The notes under the pieces: model-generated
Seen by the model: the letters and a program-made list of their open reading frames with translations, nothing else
What the model was told of the DNA's origin: nothing
Databases searched by the model: none
Part shown: in pieces, positions 57,433 to 64,000 of the stretch
Numbering within the stretch: the stretch's first letter is position 1
Layout: every line of letters starts with the position of its first letter
Program-made: the position numbers and the translations under genes
Assembly (NCBI RefSeq): GCF_000236785.1
Contig: NZ_AGUF01000055.1
Span: 124,001-188,000, forward strand
From: Achromobacter arsenitoxydans SY8
GTDB lineage: Bacteria; Pseudomonadota; Gammaproteobacteria; Burkholderiales; Burkholderiaceae_B
Direction of reading: 5' to 3'
Length of the DNA: 64,000 nucleotides

Positions 57433-58172
57433 GGTTTATTCCTGATTATGGAACTGCTTTAATCGCCGGCGAAGTTATGTTTATTTGTTGTGCTTCGCAT
57501 AATACAGAATTTACGCCTTGGAATCGCCGTTTTCGGACTAATTACTTTGTATCAAAAGAGTCTCAAACCCTTTGGGCTTGCGGTTCCCCGCGGTGTACAA
57601 GTATTGGGAAGTATTTTCTCAAATTTGGGACAACTTGAAACAAGCGCTTGCTTGGTTCAAGTGCTTCCGCTGGCGGGCGCGAGCCTTGGGGGCCGCGCGC
57701 ATAGCGGGCAGCCGCAGGTTCGCCCGGTGTTGTCAAACCATATATCCGGTCCAGCCGGAAGGCGGCTGCGCGGAAGATGATTGATTGGGCATGCCGGTGT
57801 TTTCCTGCCCTGGACATGGCCGCCCATGCATTTTGGTGTTCTCACTCTTCGAGAATCATACGGACGGCTTCCCCGGGCTGCGGTTGCTCGAGATTTCATT
57901 TTGATGTCAGGTTGTATGACGAGCAGTCTGCTGGTCCGGCATCCTGCGGCGACCCGCAGGCAGCCGCTGAAAATACTTAACTTGATACCCAATATTCCGT
58001 CCCCATCTATTTGACCGAGATAATGCGGGCCGTATTTTGTCTTGCCTCCGGCAGCCATCGGCCGTCACATCTTTTGGGCGCCAGCCGGGACGCCGCGACC
58101 CGGTCGGCGGTACGATACGTACTTCAGCGCCATCGCGCGCATGCGCGGCCCCGCCGCCCCTGAACAGAGCCT
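57433..58172. other. 740-bp gene-free, AT-richer region
   Basis: No convincing gene. The open frames here are short and lack similarity or a ribosome binding site. The part next to the H-NS gene (57433-57660) is clearly AT-richer than the window. It contains a 26-bp near-palindrome at 57636-57661 with arms TTGAA/TTCAA and centre CAAGCGCTTG. It presumably holds the H-NS promoter and the tldD promoter. An island remnant or an unannotated RNA cannot be ruled out. Confidence 0.6.
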
Positions 58173-59633
58173 ATGAAAATCATTGATCCCGCCATTGCAT
58201 CCCTGGCCACCGCCAAATCCCTTCTGCTAGACCCCTGGGGCCTGACCGAAGCGGACATGGCGCGGGCGCTGGGTGAAATCTTCACCCACAAGGTCGACTA
58301 CGCCGACCTGTACTTCCAGTACACGCGCAGCGAAGGCTGGAGCCTGGAGGAAGGGATCGTCAAGACGGGCAGTTTCTCCATCAGCCAGGGCGTCGGCGTG
58401 CGTGCGGTCAGCGGCGAGAAAACCGCCTTCGCCTATTCTGATTCGCTGTCGCCCGAGGCGCTGCTGTCGTCCGCGCACGCGGTGCGCGGCATCGCCCGCC
58501 GCGGCGCCGGCAAGGTCAAGGTCGCGGCCCAGGTCGAGGCCGAGATCGGCCGCAGCCTGTACGCGGATATTGATCCCGTCGCGACGCTCAGCGCGCCCGA
58601 GAAAGTGGCGCTGCTCGAACGCGTCGAGCGCATGGCGCGAGCGCGCGATCCGCACGTTATCCAGGTCATGGCCGGGTTGGGCGCCGAATATGACGTGGTC
58701 CTGGTCGCCGGCAGCGACGGCCGCCTGGCCGCCGACGTGCGTCCGCTGGTGCGCCTGTCGCTTACCGTCATCGCCGAACGCAACGGCCGCCGCGAGATGG
58801 GCCATGCGGGCGGCGGCGGTCGTCTGGGACTGGCGTATTTCACGGACGAGATGCTGCAGGGCTATGTCGAGCGCGCCGTCCACGAGGCCATGGTCAACCT
58901 CGAGGCGCGTCCCGCGCCGGCAGGTGAAATGACCGTCGTGCTGGGTTCCGGCTGGCCCGGCATCCTGCTGCATGAAGCCGTGGGCCACGGCCTGGAAGGC
59001 GACTTCAACCGCAAGGGTTCCAGCGTGTTTTCCGGCCGCATCGGCGAGCGAGTCGCCTCCAAGGGCGTCACCGTGGTCGATGACGGCACGATCCCCGACC
59101 GCCGCGGTTCGCTCAACATCGACGACGAGGGCAATGCCACGCAGCGCAACGTGCTGATCGAAGACGGCATCCTGCGCGGCTACATGCAGGACACCCTGAA
59201 CGCCCGCCTGATGAAGACTGCCGCCACCGGCAACGGCCGCCGCGAATCCTTCGCGCATCTGCCCATGCCGCGCATGACCAACACCTACATGCTGGCAGGC
59301 GACAAGCCCGCCGAGGAAATCGTCGCGTCGGTCAAGCGCGGTCTGTACGCAGTCAATTTCGGCGGCGGCCAGGTCGACATCACCAACGGCAAGTTCGTGT
59401 TCTCTGCCTCCGAGGCCTACATGATCGAAGACGGCAAGGTCACCTATCCGGTCAAGGGCGCCACCCTGATCGGCAACGGTCCCGACGCCATGAACCGCGT
59501 CACGATGATCGGCAATGACCTGCAGCTGGATTCCGGCGTGGGCACCTGCGGCAAGGATGGCCAGAGCGTGCCGGTCGGGGTGGGCATGCCGACTGTCCGC
59601 ATGGAAGGGCTGACCGTCGGCGGAACGGCCTGA
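58173..59633 (+). CDS. tldD: Metallopeptidase TldD
   Basis: TldD and TldE (PmbA) form a heterodimeric metalloprotease that processes peptides such as microcin B17 and CcdA in E. coli. The 486-residue protein has the metal site [18 protein letters not shown], with His267, Glu268 and His272, followed by [20 protein letters not shown] and the C-terminal [20 protein letters not shown]. The ATG at 58173 is kept. Its partner TldE is not in this window. Confidence 0.96.
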   Translation: MKIIDPAIASLATAKSLLLDPWGLTEADMARALGEIFTHKVDYADLYFQYTRSEGWSLEEGIVKTGSFSISQGVGVRAVSGEKTAFAYSDSLSPEALLSSAHAVRGIARRGAGKVKVAAQVEAEIGRSLYADIDPVATLSAPEKVALLERVERMARARDPHVIQVMAGLGAEYDVVLVAGSDGRLAADVRPLVRLSLTVIAERNGRREMGHAGGGGRLGLAYFTDEMLQGYVERAVHEAMVNLEARPAPAGEMTVVLGSGWPGILLHEAVGHGLEGDFNRKGSSVFSGRIGERVASKGVTVVDDGTIPDRRGSLNIDDEGNATQRNVLIEDGILRGYMQDTLNARLMKTAATGNGRRESFAHLPMPRMTNTYMLAGDKPAEEIVASVKRGLYAVNFGGGQVDITNGKFVFSASEAYMIEDGKVTYPVKGATLIGNGPDAMNRVTMIGNDLQLDSGVGTCGKDGQSVPVGVGMPTVRMEGLTVGGTA

Positions 59634-59693
59634 CCGCGCGCCGCCAGAGGCCGTCCACGAAAAAAGCCGCGTGACGGCCTCAAAAAGTTGTGC

Positions 59694-59699
59694 TAGAGT
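59694..59699 (+). promoter_or_regulatory. Possible promoter of the aroG leader
   Basis: TAGAGT (59694-59699) as -10 and GTGACG (59671-59676) as -35 are 17 bases apart. The start would fall near 59706, almost at the leader peptide ATG (59708), so the leader would be nearly leaderless. The call is weak. Confidence 0.3.
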
Positions 59700-59707
59700 C
59701 ATTCCCC

Positions 59708-59791
59708 ATGAAATTCGCGTCCCCCGCCTTTTATTTTTATTTTTTTGGTTTTCTGAAGCCGCTGGCGGAGGAAGGGACGCGCTCAATCTGA
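59708..59791 (+). CDS. aroG leader peptide (Phe/Tyr-rich)
   Basis: A 27-residue open frame MKFASPAFYFYFFGFLKPLA followed by seven more residues. Eight of its first fifteen residues are Phe or Tyr, with FYFYFFGF at positions 8-15 as ribosome-stalling codons. It lies 89 bases before the DAHP synthase gene and is followed by mutually exclusive hairpins. No ribosome binding site is evident before its ATG. The function, sensing Phe/Tyr charging, is inferred from the classical attenuator design. Confidence 0.85.
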   Translation: MKFASPAFYFYFFGFLKPLAEEGTRSI

Positions 59792-59845
59792 AGTTTGGAC
59801 AGAATCCCCCCAAAAAAGCCGCCAGCAAAACTGGCGGCTTTTTTT
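59761..59845 (+). promoter_or_regulatory. Attenuator of aroG (anti-terminator and terminator)
   Basis: The leader segment GCTGGCGG (59761-59768, within the leader coding region) is perfectly complementary to CCGCCAGC (59819-59826). The latter also forms the left arm of the terminator stem (59816-59825 with 59831-59840, loop CAAAA) followed by seven T residues. The two pairings exclude each other. Stalling at the Phe/Tyr codons would leave the first segment free to form the anti-terminator; full translation would let the terminator form. Confidence 0.85.
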
Positions 59846-59879
59846 ATGCCGCCGTGGCGGGCAACCCAGGAGCAGTACC

Positions 59880-60953
59880 GTGTCGCACAATACCGATGAC
59901 CTTCGCATTCGAGAAATCAAGGAACTGAACCCGCCCTCGCACGTGATGCGCGAGTTCGCATGCACCAAGGAGGCGTCCGAGACCGTGTTCGCCGCCCGGC
60001 AGGCCATGCACCGCATCCTGCACGGCATGGACGACCGCATGATCGTCGTGATCGGGCCTTGTTCCATCCACGACACGCGCGCCGCCATCGAATACGCGAA
60101 GCGTCTGAAGCCCGTGCGCGACCGGCTCAGCGCCGACCTGGAAATCGTCATGCGCGTGTACTTCGAGAAGCCGCGCACCACGGTGGGCTGGAAGGGGCTG
60201 ATCAATGATCCTGACCTGGACGGCAGCTTCGACATTAACAAGGGTGTGCGCGTGGCCCGCGAACTGCTGCTGGACATCAATAGCCTGGGACTGCCGGCGG
60301 GTTGCGAGTTCCTGGACATGATTACGCCGCAGTACATCGCGGATCTGGTCTCCTGGGGGGCGATCGGGGCGCGGACGACGGAAAGCCAGGTGCATCGGGA
60401 ACTGGCTTCGGGGTTGTCGTGTCCGGTGGGGTTCAAGAACGGCACGGACGGCAATGTGAAGATCGCCGTGGACGCGATCAAGGCCGCGTCGCAGCCGCAC
60501 CATTTCCTGTCGGTGACCAAGGGTGGCCATTCCGCCATCGTGTCGACCGCCGGCAACGAGGATTGCCACGTGATCCTGCGCGGCGGAAAGACGCCGAACT
60601 ACGACGCGGCCAGCGTGGACGCGGCTTGCCAGGATGTCGCCAAGGCCGGACTGGCGCAGCGCATCATGGTTGACGCCAGCCACGCCAACAGCAGCAAGAA
60701 GCCCGAGAACCAGCCCCTGGTCATCGACGATGTGGCGCGCCAGATGGAAGCGGGCGACGCCCGCCTGGTCGGCGTCATGGTCGAAAGCCATCTGCTGGGC
60801 GGCCGACAGGACATGGTGCCCGGCGAACCGCTGGTCTATGGCCAGAGCATCACCGACGGCTGCATCGACTGGGACGCGTCGGTGGCCGTGCTTGAGCGCC
60901 TGGCTCACGCCGTGCGCGAGCGCCGCCGGGTGGCGCTGACCTCGGGCAAATAA
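59880..60953 (+). CDS. aroG: DAHP synthase, class I (AroFGH type)
   Basis: 3-Deoxy-7-phosphoheptulonate synthase condenses phosphoenolpyruvate and erythrose 4-phosphate, the first step of aromatic amino acid synthesis. The 357-residue product is of the enterobacterial AroF/G/H type. It has MIVVIGPCSIHDTRAAIEYA, the PEP/metal region VYFEKPRTTVGWKGL, IGARTTESQVHRELASGLS and IMVDASHANSSKKPENQP. It starts with a GTG (59880), with GGAG eight to eleven bases upstream. The Phe/Tyr-rich leader and terminator directly upstream predict attenuation by Phe and/or Tyr. Confidence 0.97.
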   Translation: MSHNTDDLRIREIKELNPPSHVMREFACTKEASETVFAARQAMHRILHGMDDRMIVVIGPCSIHDTRAAIEYAKRLKPVRDRLSADLEIVMRVYFEKPRTTVGWKGLINDPDLDGSFDINKGVRVARELLLDINSLGLPAGCEFLDMITPQYIADLVSWGAIGARTTESQVHRELASGLSCPVGFKNGTDGNVKIAVDAIKAASQPHHFLSVTKGGHSAIVSTAGNEDCHVILRGGKTPNYDAASVDAACQDVAKAGLAQRIMVDASHANSSKKPENQPLVIDDVARQMEAGDARLVGVMVESHLLGGRQDMVPGEPLVYGQSITDGCIDWDASVAVLERLAHAVRERRRVALTSGK

Positions 60954-61053
60954 GGGGAAGCGCGCCGCGGATCGCCCCTCTGGGGCGGTTTGCGGTGCAG
61001 CATGCGTGGCGGCGTAGAATATTCGGATTATCGAACCCGAGAAAACGCTGATC

Positions 61054-62463
61054 ATGAACGCTCCCTTGCACGCCGAAACCCTGCGCCGCGCGGTGCCGGC
61101 CGCCTGTCTGGATGCCTTGCGCGCGCGCTTTGGCGACCGCCTGTCGGAATCCGCCGCCGTGCGCGAACACCACGGCCGCGACGAATCGCCTTATCCGGCC
61201 ATGCTGCCCGACGCCGTCGTTTTCGCGCAGTCGACCGAAGACGTCGCGTACGTCGCCAAGGTCTGCAATGAGCATCGCGTTCCGCTGATTCCCTACGGCG
61301 CGGGCTCGTCGCTCGAAGGCCACATTCTTGCGATCCAGGGCGGCATCAGCCTCGACCTGTCGCAGATGAACAAGGTCTTGGCCATCAACGCCGAAGACCT
61401 TACCGCCACGGTGCAGGCGGGCGTGCTGCGCAAGCAGCTCAACGAAGAAATCCGCAGCACCGGCCTGTTCTTTCCGATTGATCCGGGCGCCGACGCCAGC
61501 CTGGGCGGCATGGCCGCCACACGGGCTTCCGGCACCAACGCCGTACGCTATGGCACGATGCGAGAAAACGTCATGTCGCTGACCGTGGTCACGGCTGATG
61601 GCCGTATCATCCGTACCGCCGGCCGTGCGCGCAAATCGTCGGCCGGCTACGACCTGACGCGCATCTTCGTGGGCAGCGAAGGCACGCTGGGCATCATCAC
61701 CGAAGTGACGGTGCGGCTGTATCCGCAGCCCGAGGCCGTGTCGGCCGCCGTCTGCAATTTCCCCACGCTGGACGCCGCCGTCCAGAGCGTGATCGAGATC
61801 ATCCAGATGGGCGTGCCCGTGGCCCGCGTCGAGTTCATGGATGCGGCCAGCGTGCGCGCCGTCAACTTGCACAGCAAGCTGAGCCTGCGCGAAACGCCGC
61901 TGCTGGTGTTTGAATTCCATGGCAGCCCGGCTGGCGTGCAGGAGCAGGCCGAAACCGTGCAAGCCATCACCGCCGAACATGGCGGGATGGACTTCGAATG
62001 GGCTGAACGCCCCGAAGACCGCAGCCGCCTCTGGACCGCGCGCCACAACGCGTATTTTGCGGGCCTGCAATTGCGTCCCGGCTGCCGCGCCAGCACGACC
62101 GACGTCTGCGTGCCGATCTCGCGCCTGGCCGACTGCGTGCGCGACACCGTCGAGGAACTGGACCGGGCGAGCTTTCCCTACACCATCGTGGGCCACGTGG
62201 GCGACGGCAACTTCCACGTGCTCATGCTGCTGGACGCCGATAACGCCCAGGAATGGCAGGAATCGGAAGCCATCAACCACAATCTGGTGCGGCGGGCCAT
62301 CGCGGCCGACGGCACCTGCACGGGCGAGCACGGCGTGGGCCTGCACAAGATGCAATTCATGGCGGAAGAGCACGGCGAGGACGCGCTGGACCTGATGCGC
62401 AGCCTCAAACACGCGTTTGATCCGAACAACATTCTGAATCCGGGCAAGATCGTCTCCTGGTGA
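61054..62463 (+). CDS. FAD-linked oxidase, D-lactate dehydrogenase/GlcD-like
   Basis: A 469-residue flavoprotein of the FAD-binding PCMH family with a C-terminal FAD-linked oxidase domain. The N-terminal FAD site has VPLIPYGAGSSLEGHILAIQ and PGADASLGGMAATRASGTNA. Later regions are IFVGSEGTLGIITEVTVRLY and the catalytic C-terminus VGHVGDGNFHVLMLL and GEHGVGLHKMQFM. This resembles cytochrome-linked D-lactate dehydrogenase or glycolate oxidase subunits; the substrate is not settled. It is followed by a related enzyme on the same strand. Confidence 0.88.
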   Translation: MNAPLHAETLRRAVPAACLDALRARFGDRLSESAAVREHHGRDESPYPAMLPDAVVFAQSTEDVAYVAKVCNEHRVPLIPYGAGSSLEGHILAIQGGISLDLSQMNKVLAINAEDLTATVQAGVLRKQLNEEIRSTGLFFPIDPGADASLGGMAATRASGTNAVRYGTMRENVMSLTVVTADGRIIRTAGRARKSSAGYDLTRIFVGSEGTLGIITEVTVRLYPQPEAVSAAVCNFPTLDAAVQSVIEIIQMGVPVARVEFMDAASVRAVNLHSKLSLRETPLLVFEFHGSPAGVQEQAETVQAITAEHGGMDFEWAERPEDRSRLWTARHNAYFAGLQLRPGCRASTTDVCVPISRLADCVRDTVEELDRASFPYTIVGHVGDGNFHVLMLLDADNAQEWQESEAINHNLVRRAIAADGTCTGEHGVGLHKMQFMAEEHGEDALDLMRSLKHAFDPNNILNPGKIVSW

Positions 62464-62618
62464 TCCGCCGACGGCAGCCGCTTGCTGTTTTTCAACGACA
62501 GGCGGCTGCAGGGCTTACGGCTGGTTACTTCTGCACCGCCCGCAAACCCGCATAAACCCGTTAGGTGCGGGTAAATCCCGGCCTGCTTATCGGGGTCGCA
62601 CGCGCTATTGTTGCGCTC
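62464..62618. other. Intergenic region with two inverted repeats
   Basis: GCAGCCGC/GCGGCTGC arms (62474-62481 with 62502-62509) and ACCCGCA/TGCGGGT arms (62546-62552 with 62566-62572) lie between the two FAD oxidase genes. The second includes a doubled AAACCCG. Either may be an operator or a weak terminator of the first gene. Confidence 0.5.
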
Positions 62619-64000
62619 ATGAATTCACTGGTCGAAACTGGCCTGGCCCAAGTGCAGGCGCCTTATTCGTTGCAGCAGCTCATCGAGGCGTTGTCGGCCG
62701 CGTTGCCCGCGCACTGTGTGCTGTATCGCGAAGAAGACACCCGCCCTTACGAGTGCGATGGCCTTTCCCTTTACCGCTCGCTACCCGCGGTCGTCACCTT
62801 GCCCGAAACCGAAGAGCAGGTGCAGTCCGTCATGCGCATCTGCAAGCGCTTGAATGCGCCCGTCGTCGCGCGCGGGGCCGGCACGGGGTTGTCGGGCGGC
62901 GCCATGCCGCACAGCCAGGGCGTGCTGCTGGGGCTGTCCAAGTTCAATCGCATCAAGAACATCGACCTGGCCAGCGCCACTGCCATCGTTGAACCGGGCG
63001 TGCGCAACCTGGCGATCTCCGAAGCCGTCTCTCCGTACGGGCTGTATTACGCGCCGGATCCGTCCAGCCAGATCGCCTGCTCCATCGGCGGGAATGTGGC
63101 CGAGAACTCCGGCGGCGTGCATTGCCTGAAATACGGCCTGACGGTGCACAACGTGCTGCGCGTGCGCGTGGTCACGATAGACGGCGATGTGGTCGAACTG
63201 GGATCGGAAGCGCCCGATGCGCCCGGCCTGGATCTGTTGTCGGTTTTCATCGGGTCCGAGGGCATGCTGGGCGTCGTCACCGAAGTGACGGTCAAGCTGA
63301 TACCGAAACCGGCTTGCGCTCAGGTCGTGATGGCCAGTTTTTCCAGCGTCGAAGCGGCGGGCAACGCCGTCACGCAGGTTATCGCCGCGGGCATGATCCC
63401 GGCCGGTCTCGAGATGATGGACCGCCGCGCCACGCACATGGTCGAGCCCTTCGTCCGCGCGGGCTACGACATGGATGCGCAAGCCATCCTGCTGTGCGAA
63501 TCGGATGGCACCCCTGAAGAGGTGGCGCACGAAATCGCTCGTATGGAGGCCGTGTTCCGCGCGGCCGGAGCTACGCGCTGCCAGGTTTCCACATCCGAGG
63601 CCGAACGATTGAAATTCTGGGCGGGCCGCAAGAATGCGTTTCCCGCCGCGGGCCGGGTGTCGCCCGATTACTACTGCATGGACGGCACGATTCCGCGCCG
63701 TCATCTGGCGCGCGTGCTGGGCGCCATCGAGCAAATGGAAGACGAGTTCGGCCTGCGGTGCGCCAACGTCTTTCATGCCGGCGACGGCAATCTGCATCCG
63801 CTGATCCTGTTCGATTCGAATAAGCCGGACGAGGTGGAGCGCGCCGAAAAATTCGGCGCCGCCATTCTTGAACTGTGCGTGCAGGTGGGAGGAACCGTGA
63901 CTGGAGAGCACGGTGTAGGAATGGAGAAGATAAATCAAATGTGCGTGCAATTCTCTCGCGAAGAACTCGACGCGTTCCTGGCGGTAAAGCGGGCCTTCGA
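62619..64000 (+). CDS. glcD: Glycolate oxidase subunit GlcD-like, 3' end outside window
   Basis: Glycolate oxidase subunit GlcD is the FAD-containing catalytic subunit that oxidises glycolate to glyoxylate in the inner membrane with GlcE and GlcF. About 460 residues are visible, close to the usual 490-500. The features are VVARGAGTGLSGGAMPHSQG, CSIGGNVAENSGGVHCLKYG, FIGSEGMLGVVTEVTVKLIP and FHAGDGNLHPLILFD, then TGEHGVGMEKI near the end. The start ATG at 62619 gives MNSLVETGLAQ. Other 2-hydroxyacid dehydrogenases are close relatives; a downstream glcE/glcF would settle it but is outside. Confidence 0.9.
   Translation, partial: MNSLVETGLAQVQAPYSLQQLIEALSAALPAHCVLYREEDTRPYECDGLSLYRSLPAVVTLPETEEQVQSVMRICKRLNAPVVARGAGTGLSGGAMPHSQGVLLGLSKFNRIKNIDLASATAIVEPGVRNLAISEAVSPYGLYYAPDPSSQIACSIGGNVAENSGGVHCLKYGLTVHNVLRVRVVTIDGDVVELGSEAPDAPGLDLLSVFIGSEGMLGVVTEVTVKLIPKPACAQVVMASFSSVEAAGNAVTQVIAAGMIPAGLEMMDRRATHMVEPFVRAGYDMDAQAILLCESDGTPEEVAHEIARMEAVFRAAGATRCQVSTSEAERLKFWAGRKNAFPAAGRVSPDYYCMDGTIPRRHLARVLGAIEQMEDEFGLRCANVFHAGDGNLHPLILFDSNKPDEVERAEKFGAAILELCVQVGGTVTGEHGVGMEKINQMCVQFSREELDAFLAVKRAF

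Noticed and set aside
57490..58014. Short open frames in the gap before tldD
   Set aside because: No ribosome binding site, no family similarity and mutually overlapping frames. One begins like a lipoprotein but lacks a signal sequence.

Overview
The window is a contiguous stretch of GC-rich (roughly two-thirds G+C) betaproteobacterial chromosome, most like Bordetella/Achromobacter (Alcaligenaceae). The inference rests on protein types (BpH3-like H-NS, a globin-coupled diguanylate cyclase of the Bordetella type, entericidin-like peptides, MHS transporters) and on gene order (rpsF-priB-rpsR-rplI; recA-recX-DUF2889-sucCD-terC; hemC-hemD-hemX-hemY; alaC-hom-thrC). It is mostly housekeeping sequence. 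I see no prophage, insertion sequence, CRISPR array, rRNA operon or plasmid feature.

Layout. 1-7.7 kb: dxs (5' end outside the window), folE2, a DUF817 membrane protein, the ribosomal operon rpsF-priB-rpsR-rplI, then a small kinase-like protein overlapping dnaB. 7.7-14.5 kb, mostly minus strand: BASS-type transporter, PdxA-family dehydrogenase, lipoprotein, Lrp/AsnC regulator, a hypothetical with an HTH-like N-terminus, DedA protein and a MocR-type regulator. 14.5-19.3 kb: DUF2917 protein, initiator tRNA-fMet, HI0933-type flavoprotein, a Nif11-like small protein with a partner, an entericidin-like peptide and small envelope proteins. 19.3-25.6 kb: an aspartate carbamoyltransferase with a fused HTH-like domain, a frameshifted globin-coupled diguanylate cyclase, rdgC and an MHS transporter. 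25.7-36.5 kb: a TctDE-like two-component system, recA with an SOS box, recX, divergent metR (frameshifted) and metE, DUF2889, sucC, sucD. 36.6-43.6 kb: two adjacent TerC paralogues, a 40-residue pilin-like peptide, the hemCDXY cluster and ppa. 43.9-53.5 kb: FAH-family hydrolase, second entericidin, PIN-PhoH ATPase, bcp, Mth938-like protein, alaC-hom-thrC, YgdI/R lipoprotein and fbp. 53.5-64 kb: pepN, DUF4136 lipoprotein, H-NS, a 740-bp gene-free stretch, tldD, aroG with its own leader peptide and attenuator, and two FAD-linked 2-hydroxyacid dehydrogenases, the second cut by the window end.

How the genes work together. Several pathways are represented: haem synthesis (hemC, hemD, hemX, hemY), threonine synthesis from aspartate semialdehyde (hom, thrC), entry to aromatic amino acids (aroG), methionine (metR/metE), pyrimidine (pyrB), the TCA cycle (sucCD) and gluconeogenesis (fbp). 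DNA maintenance is represented by dnaB, priB, recA, recX and rdgC.

The most rewarding non-coding or unusual items are: (1) a complete Phe/Tyr attenuator in front of aroG, with a 27-residue leader peptide, mutually exclusive hairpins and a terminator; (2) an aspartate carbamoyltransferase fused to an HTH-like domain, with a repeated palindrome at its promoter and within its own coding sequence; (3) a promoter, terminator and SD-sequestering hairpin in the leader of the first terC; (4) a 40-residue pilin-like peptide where relatives carry pilA; (5) two near-identical inverted DnaA-box-like elements; (6) an orphan Nif11-like protein; and (7) two single-base homopolymer frameshifts (diguanylate cyclase and metR), which may be real or sequencing errors.
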